From positions 1 through 51,048 of the IMG/VR virus record IMGVR_UViG_3300020420_000021: a stretch of DNA of 51,048 nt; one strand, given 5' to 3'. Source of the DNA: a virus. The position numbers and the translations under genes were made by a program. Shown piece after piece: positions 30,961-38,483 of this stretch; the stretch's first letter is position 1, and every line of letters starts with the position of its first letter. The notes beneath the pieces were generated by a model that worked only from the letters and a program-made list of their open reading frames with translations, was not told the DNA's origin and searched no databases.

Positions 30961-31622
30961 AATTGACAGGAACACATTTAGGTATAGCAGTCATACTTAC
31001 ATTTTTTATAGGACAGTGCTTTGCTGGCCCTGAACACAACCATGTGCATATTGAACAAGTCGCATCTGGCGACAATGCAAATATTAATATTGCACAAATA
31101 GGTTATGAAAATACTATTCAGTTTTCTTTTGCACACGCAAACAATACATTTAATCTTCAACAAAATGGAACTGGTAATTACATTGGTTGGGTATCATACT
31201 GGGGTTCAGGAAAATCATGGGGTGGTGACGTTGACGGAACAGGTAATGTAGAAGACGTAATTCAATATGACGGTGCAACTTATGGTAGACATATTTGGGG
31301 TAATAATAATGACGTTGACATATATCAAAGTGGTTCGCATACACATAATCTAGACATTCACGTTGACGGTGTAGAACACGAACACTGGCAGGAAGGTTCA
31401 GGAAGTCATTATAGTCAAACATATTACTATGGTAATTCAGACGATAGTGTTGTTGATATCATGCAAAAAGGTAGTGCTAATCATAATTCAAGAATAACAT
31501 TAACAGGTTCAGAACATACAAACCTTAATTTACTGCAACAAGGGAATCAAAATCAATCTTATGTCATAACTAATGCTTGTTATACGGTTGGTGGTTGCAC
31601 GATAAACATCACTCAAGAATAA
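30957..31622 (+). CDS. Curlin-like secreted repeat protein 2
   Basis: This 221-residue protein has a signal peptide (GIAVILTFFIGQCFA) and curlin-like repeats: VASGDNANINIAQIGYENTI, FNLQQNGTGNYIGW, VDIYQSGSHTHN, VDIMQKGSANHN and LNLLQQGNQNQS. These fit the x-x-I-x-Q-x-G-x-x-N pattern of CsgA/CsgB better than the first protein. It is rich in His, Tyr, Trp and Asn. It could be the major fibre subunit, with the 29051 product as nucleator, or the reverse. The only Cys pair of the mature part is near the end (NACYTVGGCTINI). Confidence 0.85.
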   Translation: MKLTGTHLGIAVILTFFIGQCFAGPEHNHVHIEQVASGDNANINIAQIGYENTIQFSFAHANNTFNLQQNGTGNYIGWVSYWGSGKSWGGDVDGTGNVEDVIQYDGATYGRHIWGNNNDVDIYQSGSHTHNLDIHVDGVEHEHWQEGSGSHYSQTYYYGNSDDSVVDIMQKGSANHNSRITLTGSEHTNLNLLQQGNQNQSYVITNACYTVGGCTINITQE

Positions 31623-31655
31623 ATAAAACACCTATTCAATATCTTAATTCTGAGG

Positions 31656-31661
31656 TATAAT
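31656..31661 (+). promoter_or_regulatory. Sigma70-type -10 box TATAAT before the SleB-type gene
   Basis: TATAAT ends 7 nt before ATG 31669, within one base of the 6-nt rule. The -35 region (31633-31638, TATTCA) is weak. Confidence 0.55.
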
Positions 31662-31668
31662 AATACGT

Positions 31669-32190
31669 ATGATTAAATTAAAGTATTATAAATATCTTTG
31701 TCTTGCAGTTTTAGGATTCTGTTTAGGATTCTACTCAGGAAAAGCACACGCAACACCATACATTGACTTTGATATGGGTGTTCACTGTTTAGCACAGAAC
31801 ATTTATTTTGAGTCAGGTAATCAACCTCTTGCAGGTAAAATTGCGGTAGCACATGTCACTTTGAATCGTGTAGAACATGATATGTTTCCAAATAATATTT
31901 GTGACGTAGTATATCAAACTAAACAATGGAGAACTTCTTGGACTGGGAATCAAGTTCCTGTAATAGGACAATGTCAGTTTTCTTGGTTTTGTGACGGTAA
32001 ATCTGATAGACCAAAAGACAGTAAAACTTGGGCAGAAAGTTTAAAAATTGCTGACGAAGTTATGAACACTGATAAGTATTTTGATGTGACAGAAGGTGCA
32101 ATGTGGTATCATGCAGATTACATATATCCATATTGGGCACAACATTTAAACCAAACAATACACTTACACGCCCATATATTCTATAGGTAA
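31669..32190 (+). CDS. Cell wall hydrolase, SleB family
   Basis: This 173-residue protein has an N-terminal hydrophobic segment (YKYLCLAVLGFCLGFYSGKA, ending AHA-T), either a cleavable signal peptide or SAR-type anchor, and a full SleB/Hydrolase_2 domain: CLAQNIYFESGNQPLAGKIA with the catalytic Glu, VTLNRVEHDMFPNNICDVVY, CQFSWFCDG and GAMWYHADYIYPYW. Family members cut peptidoglycan. It lies after the curli operon with its own promoter and before the cyclase by 5 nt. Probably an endolysin-type enzyme additional to the lysozyme at 38037. Confidence 0.92.
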   Translation: MIKLKYYKYLCLAVLGFCLGFYSGKAHATPYIDFDMGVHCLAQNIYFESGNQPLAGKIAVAHVTLNRVEHDMFPNNICDVVYQTKQWRTSWTGNQVPVIGQCQFSWFCDGKSDRPKDSKTWAESLKIADEVMNTDKYFDVTEGAMWYHADYIYPYWAQHLNQTIHLHAHIFYR

Positions 32191-32195
32191 AGTTT

Positions 32196-34007
32196 ATGTA
32201 TAAATGGTGGACGGTTTTAATAACCATCGCTCTTTTAGTTGGACTTCGAGTTTCAGACCCATTTCTTATGGAGTCAATCCGACTTAACTATTTCGATTTT
32301 TTACAAACACAAAAAGAACCTTTACAGGTTGAAGATATTGTATTGGTAGATATAGATGAAAAGGCATTAGAAAAATATGGTCAGTTCCCATTTCCTAGAG
32401 GAGTATGGGCAGAAATGATTTCTAAAACACCTGAAACAAGTCCCTCAGTATTGACCGCTACGTTTGCACAACCTGATAGATTTGGAGAAGACGAAGAACT
32501 TAGAAACGCATTAGGAAACAAACTTACACTGCTTTCCGCTTCACCCACTAACCAAAAAGATACAGGAAGTGCACCATATATTGGTATTGCAAAGTTAGGT
32601 AAAGGATTACCTGAGAACTGGTTATACTCATATGAGGGTATCTCTAGTCCCATACAAACGCTTCAGGAGGCGGTTTACGGTGTAGGGACTGTAAGTGCTT
32701 CACCTTCTATAGACGGAACAATACGTGCAGTTCCACTCGCTGTCATGGCGAATAATCAAATATATCCGTCTCTTGCATTAGAAACACTTAGAGTATTGAA
32801 TGGTCAACAGTCTTATAATATTAAGATAACACCCGAAGTTGGTGTTGAATGGTTAAGGATAGGCCGACTACCACCATTAACAGTGCAACCAAACGCAGAT
32901 TTTAATATTGCATTTTGGAATCAATTTGAACGTGTTAGTGCAGTAGAAGAATTACCTGCAGATAAAATTCTTATATGGGGTCTGACTGCTTCAGGTCTGA
33001 GTAATCCAGTTTCAACCCCAATGGGTGCAATGTATCCTCACGAAGTTCAAGCGAACCTGATTCAAACCGTCTTGACAGGATTCCAAATACAACGATTCTA
33101 CTATCTTGAATTTCTAGAAATTTTTCTTGTTCTGATTTCTTCTCTAGTAATATTGGCAATGGTCTACAGACTTCCCACAGTTCTTTCGGGGATAGGGAGT
33201 CTAGGTGTCGTTGGATTGCAGGCGTATACGGGGTATTACGTTTGGATAGAGAACTTGATTTTGCTCGATGTCTTTTACTCATCAGTTGCCTCATTGTTAG
33301 TTTTTGGTCACGCATCTTTCAACAAATACTTTACTACGTATCAATTGAAAGAACAAATAAAGAAACAGTTCCAAAAATATTTATCTCCTGACATGGTTGA
33401 AGAACTTCAAAAAGACCCTTCAAAATTGAGACTTGGTGGAGAAAGAAAGGAAATGACTTTCATGTTTATGGACATCATCGGATTCACTCCCATAAGCGAG
33501 GCGTATAAAAACAATGACGACCCCGAAGGATTAGTAGAACTCATAAACAAGTTCCTAGATACGCAAACAAAAATCATTATAAATAATAGGGGAACAATCG
33601 ACAAGTATATGGGGGATTGTATCATGAGTTTTTGGAACGCCCCTTTAGATTGTAAAAACCATGCTGAACTGGCAATTAAGTCAGCAGTAGAAGTCCTTAA
33701 AGCCACTAAAAAATTAAATGCTGAACTTAAACCTCTCAACCTGCCTCCTATTAATGTGGGCATTGGTATCTCCACAGGCGAATGCATCGTTGGGAACATG
33801 GGAAGCGAAATACGATTTGACTATTCCGTCATTGGAGACGCAGTCAACTTGGGTGCTAGACTCGAAGGTCAAACGAGAAATTACGATGGGGTTGACGTGT
33901 TGTTATCGGAAAGAACTCGTGAATTATGTCCAAGAAGAAAACTCAAGGAAGTTGATAGAATCAAGGTTAAAGGAAAATCAGAAAAGGTCACAATATACAC
34001 TGTATAA
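32196..34007 (+). CDS. CHASE2-domain class III adenylate cyclase
   Basis: This 603-residue protein has an N-terminal membrane segment (WWTVLITIALLVGLRV), a periplasmic CHASE2 sensor domain (about residues 20-290, with VDIDEKALEKYGQFPFPRG and SPSIDGTIRAVPL), three transmembrane helices (about 300-375), and a cytoplasmic class III cyclase domain. Metal-binding Asp are present at D426 (FMDIIGFT) and D474 (YMGDCIMSFW), the adenine-selecting Lys/Asp pair as KVKGK and YSVIGDAVNLGARLE, with the transition-state Asn/Arg. The active site appears complete, predicting cAMP synthesis in the host. The gene is 5 nt after the hydrolase gene and probably cotranscribed. Codon use looks like its neighbours. 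Confidence 0.92.
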   Translation: MYKWWTVLITIALLVGLRVSDPFLMESIRLNYFDFLQTQKEPLQVEDIVLVDIDEKALEKYGQFPFPRGVWAEMISKTPETSPSVLTATFAQPDRFGEDEELRNALGNKLTLLSASPTNQKDTGSAPYIGIAKLGKGLPENWLYSYEGISSPIQTLQEAVYGVGTVSASPSIDGTIRAVPLAVMANNQIYPSLALETLRVLNGQQSYNIKITPEVGVEWLRIGRLPPLTVQPNADFNIAFWNQFERVSAVEELPADKILIWGLTASGLSNPVSTPMGAMYPHEVQANLIQTVLTGFQIQRFYYLEFLEIFLVLISSLVILAMVYRLPTVLSGIGSLGVVGLQAYTGYYVWIENLILLDVFYSSVASLLVFGHASFNKYFTTYQLKEQIKKQFQKYLSPDMVEELQKDPSKLRLGGERKEMTFMFMDIIGFTPISEAYKNNDDPEGLVELINKFLDTQTKIIINNRGTIDKYMGDCIMSFWNAPLDCKNHAELAIKSAVEVLKATKKLNAELKPLNLPPINVGIGISTGECIVGNMGSEIRFDYSVIGDAVNLGARLEGQTRNYDGVDVLLSERTRELCPRRKLKEVDRIKVKGKSEKVTIYTV

Positions 34008-34311
34008 CCAACACACTAAAGGACAACTCTACGCATTTGCAGCTCTTCAAGTATTAGACATTTATACCACATATAATGCACTTAAATATAATTGTGTCAG
34101 AGAAGTAAATCCAATTCTAGGTGACCAACCAACAGTTGCAAAAATGTTTACAGTAAAAACTTTAGTTCTCATACCAGCTATCGAAGCAGATATGAAAAAC
34201 GAAAGACTTACAGAAACAACTATGAGACAAGTGAATACCATGATGACAGTGGTGATTGCAAACAATAATTTAGTTGGAAATCGTGCAAAAAGGAACTGCT
34301 TAAAATTATGA
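33886..34311 (+). CDS. DUF5658-like small membrane protein, start uncertain
   Basis: The C-terminal 100 residues (KGQLYAFAALQVLDIYTTYN, EVNPILGDQPTVAKMF, VKTLVLIPAIEADM) have the look of DUF5658-like membrane proteins with a D-x-x-T-T first helix. No ATG, GTG or TTG lies between the cyclase stop and this domain: the nearest upstream ATG is at 33886, 122 nt inside the cyclase gene, and a CTG lies at 34000. The true start may be CTG 34000 or a site inside the cyclase. It overlaps the next gene by 4 nt. Confidence 0.55.
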   Translation: MGLTCCYRKELVNYVQEENSRKLIESRLKENQKRSQYTLYNQHTKGQLYAFAALQVLDIYTTYNALKYNCVREVNPILGDQPTVAKMFTVKTLVLIPAIEADMKNERLTETTMRQVNTMMTVVIANNNLVGNRAKRNCLKL

Positions 34312-34541
34312 CATTCACAGACGTTCACAAAACTTTGTTTCAGACAGAGTGTATAGTTGAGTATCAATCTTTAACTTCAAGTAAGATTCATAAACTTTTA
34401 TGCACTATAAAAAAGAAAATTCAATCGCAGGGCGATAAGATTGTAGTATGGGATATCAAAACAAACACATATCATGATATCGAAATAAATACAATTATTT
34501 CAATAAACCCTCTTGAAAAAACTCACATTGACCATATATAA
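34308..34541 (+). CDS. Hypothetical protein, 77 residues
   Basis: It starts in an ATGA overlap with the previous gene. The product is basic in the middle (KIHKLLCTIKKKIQSQGDK) with beta-like ends (IVVWDIKTNTYHDIEINTII). No family was recognised. It is last in the cyclase transcription unit; a late promoter for Hsp20 follows its stop. Confidence 0.55.
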   Translation: MTFTDVHKTLFQTECIVEYQSLTSSKIHKLLCTIKKKIQSQGDKIVVWDIKTNTYHDIEINTIISINPLEKTHIDHI

Positions 34542-34543
34542 TA

Positions 34544-34551
34544 TATAAATA
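34544..34551 (+). promoter_or_regulatory. T4-type late promoter TATAAATA before hsp20
   Basis: TATAAATA follows the previous stop; +1 would be near 34557, giving a 57-nt leader with a strong AAAGGAG ribosome binding site before ATG 34614. Confidence 0.75.
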
Positions 34552-34613
34552 AGAATGTAATTGCTCAATTGAGGATTACAGTATATTAACTTGCTTAATT
34601 AAAGGAGAAAAAT

Positions 34614-35024
34614 ATGACGCATTTAGATATATTTGGTCAATTCAGACCGTTCGCTATAGGATTTGACAGATACTTTGAAGACCTCGAAAGAATGTCAAAT
34701 ATCCCTACTACTAACTACCCACCTTACAATGTTGTAAAGGTTGACGATGAACATTTCAGTGTCGAACTTGCAGTTGCAGGGTTCAGTAAGAAAGACATTT
34801 CTATTACTAAAGAAAAAAATGTTCTTATTATTGAGGGTAAAGTAGAAGAAGATTCTAAGGACTTTGTCCATAAGGGACTTGCTTCTAGAGCATTTAAGAG
34901 AAGTTGGACTCTCTCAGACGATATTGTTATCGAAGGGGCAGAGTTAAAAGACGGTATCTTATCTGTCAATTTAGAGAAGGTTGTTCCCGAAGAAGATAAA
35001 CCTGTAGAAATCAAAATTTCTTAG
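34614..35024 (+). CDS. hsp20: Small heat shock protein Hsp20
   Basis: This alpha-crystallin-type chaperone has 136 residues. The domain shows YPPYNVVKVDDEHFSVELAV, AGFSKKDISITKEKNVLIIE and ASRAFKRSWTLSDDIVIEGA, plus the closing LKDGILSVNLEKVVPE. Hsp20 is a common gene in marine T4-like phages, where it may guard capsid or replication proteins. It has a long-leader late promoter and a strong ribosome binding site, unlike its leaderless neighbours, suggesting high expression. The family's C-terminal I-x-I-type motif is present as VEIKIS. Confidence 0.95.
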   Translation: MTHLDIFGQFRPFAIGFDRYFEDLERMSNIPTTNYPPYNVVKVDDEHFSVELAVAGFSKKDISITKEKNVLIIEGKVEEDSKDFVHKGLASRAFKRSWTLSDDIVIEGAELKDGILSVNLEKVVPEEDKPVEIKIS

Positions 35025-35055
35025 AAACCCACTATACAGACATGCACTTGTTGAG

Positions 35056-35061
35056 TATAAT
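35056..35061 (+). promoter_or_regulatory. Sigma70-type -10 box TATAAT, 6 nt before ATG
   Basis: TATAAT ends exactly 6 nt before ATG 35068; TATACA at 35033-35038 (4/6 match to TTGACA) is at 17-bp spacing. Predicted leaderless. Confidence 0.72.
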
Positions 35062-35067
35062 AGGTGT

Positions 35068-36204
35068 ATGTCTGTAATTTTATCTCAAACCGATTCTGTA
35101 TATGCAGCTCAAGTCTTTATAGATTACTATAAAGGTTTTGACCGTATAGACGATTATCTCAGAAAAGTTAAACTTGAACGTATAGAAGCAATGCCTACGT
35201 CATTGCCTGGCATGGGGCCAGAAGACGATATGTTCAGTGACTTTACTATGCACCCACAAGACATGGAGTTTGAATGTAGAGTTTTATCAAATGAATTATT
35301 TGATAACTATCTTGAGATAACAACGTCACACGCACTTGAAAAGTCAATTCCTGGCAAGACTGTGAAGTGGGTTGTATATGAAAAGAACACAAACAAAATC
35401 ATGGGTTTCATACGTTTCGGCAGTCCAACAATAAATTCTAAACCTAGAAATGAAATGTTGGGAAGACCTTTAGATACTATGAACAAAGACGTTATGAAAC
35501 GTTTCAATGATTCCGTAATTATGGGATTTACTATTGTTCCAACTCAACCATTTGGATATAATTATCTTGGTGGTAAACTACTTGCAGCTATTTGTTGTTC
35601 ACACAAAGCACGTAGAGACTTGAACAAGAAATATAAAGGAACGTTTTGTGGATTTGAAACAACCTCTTTGTATGGTTCAACTAAATCTGCTTCACAATAT
35701 GACGGTATGAAACCCTTCTTAAGATTCAAAGGTCTTACCGATTCGGATTTTGTTCCAAGTATTAATGACGAGAGATACAGAGAATTAAAATTTTGGTTTG
35801 AAAACAAAAACAATGGAGTCCCATTAGTTCATGATGATGCTTCTTCTAGAAAAATGAAGACACAACAGAAAATGATTTCTATCATAAAAAACTCACTAAA
35901 TAATCATGATAAAGAAAAGTTGAAAGAATTCAACCAAACTTTTATAGATGCAAAAGCATTAACAGAAAGGAAAAGACAATACTTTTCTAATTATGGTTAT
36001 GAGAATGTGGTCGATTATCTTAATCTAGAAACTGACACTCTCAAGAAAGCACCTAACTACGATAGATACGAGTTTGAAGGTGTAGTTGAGTGGTGGAAGA
36101 AACTTGCTAGTAAAAGGTATGATAAACTTAAATCTGAGGACAGACTGAGAACCAAATTAGAAACGTGGAATGTCAATGCAGAGGACATAGACATTATTAG
36201 ATAA
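35068..36204 (+). CDS. DUF4338/DruA-like protein
   Basis: This 378-residue protein has a central region resembling DUF4338, the family of DruA from the Druantia defence locus: IMGFIRFGSPTINSKPRNEM, VIMGFTIVPTQPFGYNYLGG, KLLAAICCSHKARRDLNKKY and CGFETTSLYGSTKSASQYDG. The N-terminal and C-terminal (charged, helical) parts are not recognised. Related genes occur in marine T4-like phages without known function. It is expressed from a predicted early leaderless promoter and is followed by a tRNA gene. The DUF4338 relation is from memory and should be tested. Confidence 0.6.
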   Translation: MSVILSQTDSVYAAQVFIDYYKGFDRIDDYLRKVKLERIEAMPTSLPGMGPEDDMFSDFTMHPQDMEFECRVLSNELFDNYLEITTSHALEKSIPGKTVKWVVYEKNTNKIMGFIRFGSPTINSKPRNEMLGRPLDTMNKDVMKRFNDSVIMGFTIVPTQPFGYNYLGGKLLAAICCSHKARRDLNKKYKGTFCGFETTSLYGSTKSASQYDGMKPFLRFKGLTDSDFVPSINDERYRELKFWFENKNNGVPLVHDDASSRKMKTQQKMISIIKNSLNNHDKEKLKEFNQTFIDAKALTERKRQYFSNYGYENVVDYLNLETDTLKKAPNYDRYEFEGVVEWWKKLASKRYDKLKSEDRLRTKLETWNVNAEDIDIIR

Positions 36205-36209
36205 GTTTA

Positions 36210-36282
36210 GCGGAGATGGTCTAAGGCAAGACGCTATGATTCCATCATGGAAACGATAGTTCAAATCTATCTCTCCGCTCCA
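36210..36282 (+). tRNA. tRNA-Gly(UCC) with encoded CCA
   Basis: A complete cloverleaf can be drawn: acceptor GCGGAGA/TCTCCGC, D-stem GTCT/AGAC, anticodon stem CTATG/CATGG with loop ATTCCAT giving anticodon TCC, variable loop AAAC, T-stem GATAG/CTATC with TTCAAAT loop, discriminator T as expected for bacterial glycine tRNA, and a genome-encoded CCA. It reads GGA codons, frequent in this phage. Confidence 0.95.
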
Positions 36283-36289
36283 GTTTCAT

Positions 36290-37210
36290 ATGAGTAAAAA
36301 TATACCTATAACAGCTGTTGACCAATATGACTTTCTAGAACATAGAAGGGAACAGGAAAAATTACATTGGAGTAAACAAGAAAATGTTAGACCTCTTGAT
36401 TCAATTCTTACGGTTGAAATTAATACTACTGAGTTGTGCAACAGGACATGTGTCTTTTGTCCAAGACATGACCCAGCAGTATTTCCCAACAGGAATCTCC
36501 ATCTTACAGTTAAGGGTGCTCAAACCATTGCGGAAGAACTAGGAGAAAATGGTTTTAATGGAAAGATATCATTTAGTGGTTTTGGTGAAAATTTATTGAA
36601 TCCAAATTTTGTAGAAATAGTAAAAGAATTTCATCACCATTTACCAACCGCTACATTAGAATGTAATACTAATGGAGATAAACTTACAGAAGATTACATT
36701 CATAGATTGTATAGAGCAGGATTAAATTTACTTTATATAAATCTTTATGACGGTATAGAACAAATGGCACATTTTGAAAGTATGTTAACAAAAGTGCCAG
36801 AGGATAGATATAAATTTAGAATGCACTGGGGAGATTTTGAGAAACACGGATTGATTCTCAATAACCGTAGTGGGGTAATGGACTGGGTCGGGATAGAAGA
36901 AACAGACATTTCATCTTTAAAAGGAAAACCTTGCCATTACCCTTTCTACAAAATGTTTGTTGACTGGAACGGGGACGTTCTATTCTGTTCAAACGATTGG
37001 GGTAGAGAACATGTTGTAGGTAACTTACTCACTATGTCTTTACATGACGTATGGTTTAGTAAACCTATGACAAAGATACGTAAGAGATTAATGAAAGGCG
37101 ATAGAAGTCATTCACCATGTAATAAATGCAGTGTAGACGGTTCACTATTTGGCAAACCGTCCTTTGATTTGGTAAAAGAATATTATGAAAGTAGCAATAA
37201 CAGGAAGTAG
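36290..37210 (+). CDS. Radical SAM/SPASM-domain protein
   Basis: This 306-residue enzyme has the radical SAM CxxxCxxC motif in TELCNRTCVFCPRHDP (near residues 48-55), binding a 4Fe-4S cluster, and a SPASM-like C-terminal Cys set: KPCHYPFYKMFVDWNGDVLF, then CSNDW and PCNKCSVDG. ISFSGFGENLL is the GE-type SAM-binding strand. SPASM proteins modify peptides or other substrates; the substrate is not shown. It overlaps the SDR gene by 26 nt, so the two probably act in one pathway. It begins 8 nt after the tRNA. Confidence 0.9.
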   Translation: MSKNIPITAVDQYDFLEHRREQEKLHWSKQENVRPLDSILTVEINTTELCNRTCVFCPRHDPAVFPNRNLHLTVKGAQTIAEELGENGFNGKISFSGFGENLLNPNFVEIVKEFHHHLPTATLECNTNGDKLTEDYIHRLYRAGLNLLYINLYDGIEQMAHFESMLTKVPEDRYKFRMHWGDFEKHGLILNNRSGVMDWVGIEETDISSLKGKPCHYPFYKMFVDWNGDVLFCSNDWGREHVVGNLLTMSLHDVWFSKPMTKIRKRLMKGDRSHSPCNKCSVDGSLFGKPSFDLVKEYYESSNNRK

Positions 37211-37751
37211 TGGTCTAGCAAAGACAATTAAAGACACTCTAGAATCAACACCATTCCAAGGTGATACTATAGAAGTGCATACACCTAGGATAGAAGATAT
37301 CATAATGAATGGTATGAACTGGTGGGGATTTGCAAATGTAGATGTGTTAATTAATTTTGCATATGATGATTTTGAACAAACAAAAATACTTCAATACGCA
37401 CATGATTCTTGGATAGATAAAGAAGACAAATATATTATTAACTTTTCTTCAAGAGCCGCTCAACCAAACATATCAAAAGGTTATCTTTATTCAGCTGCTA
37501 AAGCGTCTTTAAATCATCTTGCAAATAACTTGCAATACAACTCAGATAAAAAATACAAAATGACAACATTAAATCTAGGACTTTTAAATTCACCTATGCC
37601 TAGTATATCACGTGACCAAGTTGCAGGTATAGTTTACAAACTCATAACAAGTTATCCTGAATTAGAAATAGCAGACATGACTATTCAAGCACACCATAAC
37701 TATAAAAGTGTGCAGGATATGAAACTGTTTCAGAAGGGAGAATTGCATTGA
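37185..37751 (+). CDS. Short-chain dehydrogenase/reductase
   Basis: This 188-residue Rossmann enzyme has an N-terminal dinucleotide motif ITGSSGLAKTI (a G-x-x-G variant with the last Gly replaced by Lys/Thr context), NFSSRAAQ with the catalytic Ser, and YSAAKASLNHL with YxxxK. It is short for an SDR (usually about 250), lacking parts of the C-terminal substrate region. It is coupled to the radical SAM gene, suggesting an oxidoreductase step on the same substrate, possibly a sugar or modified peptide. Confidence 0.85.
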   Translation: MKVAITGSSGLAKTIKDTLESTPFQGDTIEVHTPRIEDIIMNGMNWWGFANVDVLINFAYDDFEQTKILQYAHDSWIDKEDKYIINFSSRAAQPNISKGYLYSAAKASLNHLANNLQYNSDKKYKMTTLNLGLLNSPMPSISRDQVAGIVYKLITSYPELEIADMTIQAHHNYKSVQDMKLFQKGELH

Positions 37752-38050
37752 GTTTAATCGGTGACATGTATAGAATAGTGGAGAATCCTAATCAAAAGGA
37801 CGAGGAACACTATGCTCTAGAAATTATAAAGGGTGAATTTAAAGACACCGTTTATCAATATGGAAGGGTTCAATTCGTTGAAGGAAAACCCGAATTAAAC
37901 TTTGAAAGAATTATTAGAAGAGTTCCCGAAGGTATGGATTTATCAGATTTAGAAAAAGATGAAGACCTAAATAACCTCATGGGAGATATTCTAGTTGAAC
38001 TACTGGAAGAACAAGTCGCAAAGACAGGAGAACAAAATGAACGTAAATAG
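37748..38050 (+). CDS. Conserved hypothetical protein, 100 residues, TTG start
   Basis: The TTG at 37748 overlaps the SDR stop (TTGA) and has AAGGGAG 8 nt upstream, so I prefer it to ATG 37766. The product has an N-terminal beta region (YALEIIKGEFKDTVYQYGRV) and an acidic helical C-terminus (DLNNLMGDILVELLEEQVAK). Similar small genes occur near DNA polymerase in marine T4-like phages. Function unknown. Confidence 0.65.
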   Translation: MSLIGDMYRIVENPNQKDEEHYALEIIKGEFKDTVYQYGRVQFVEGKPELNFERIIRRVPEGMDLSDLEKDEDLNNLMGDILVELLEEQVAKTGEQNERK

Positions 38051-38483
38051 ATGTAAAGAAGCAATAAAAAGACATGAAGGCGAAGTGCTGGAAATTTATA
38101 TTGATTCACTTGGATTCAAAACTTTGGGTGTCGGACACTTGTGTCAACCTGATGACCCTGAATATGATTGGGAAGTAGGAACTGCAGTTTCACAGGAAGT
38201 TGTGGACGCATACTATGACTCAGATTTTGACAAACACATGGACGAAACAGTTCACGTAGTTGGTCAAGACGTTTGGAACACTCTACCAGGCGATATTCAA
38301 GAAGTTTTGGTAAATATGTGTTTCAATCTTGGTGGAACTCGTTTAGGTAAATTTAGAAATATGCTTAACGCAGTAGAAGACCATGATTGGACAAGAATGG
38401 CAATCGAAATGGAAGATAGCCGTTGGTTTAAACAAGTAGGTAGAAGGAGTGTCGAACTACAAGAAACAGTTAGGAATGTATGA
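38037..38483 (+). CDS. T4-type lysozyme (GH24 endolysin)
   Basis: This 148-residue muramidase has the catalytic triad of T4 lysozyme: Glu14 in RHEGEV, Asp23 in YIDSLG and Thr29 in KTLGVGH. The rest (VLVNMCFNLGGTRLGKFRNM) is also typical of the family. There is no signal peptide, so it would need a holin; the holin-like proteins at 27060-27669 are candidates. ATG 38037 has AGGAG upstream; an earlier in-frame ATG at 37995 lies inside the previous gene. With the SleB-type enzyme the phage has two peptidoglycan hydrolases. Confidence 0.93.
   Translation: MNVNRCKEAIKRHEGEVLEIYIDSLGFKTLGVGHLCQPDDPEYDWEVGTAVSQEVVDAYYDSDFDKHMDETVHVVGQDVWNTLPGDIQEVLVNMCFNLGGTRLGKFRNMLNAVEDHDWTRMAIEMEDSRWFKQVGRRSVELQETVRNV

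Noticed and set aside
33960-34010. Programmed frameshift joining the cyclase to the DUF5658-like domain
   Set aside because: No classic slippery heptamer with a downstream structure is evident; kept only as one option in the start-site finding.
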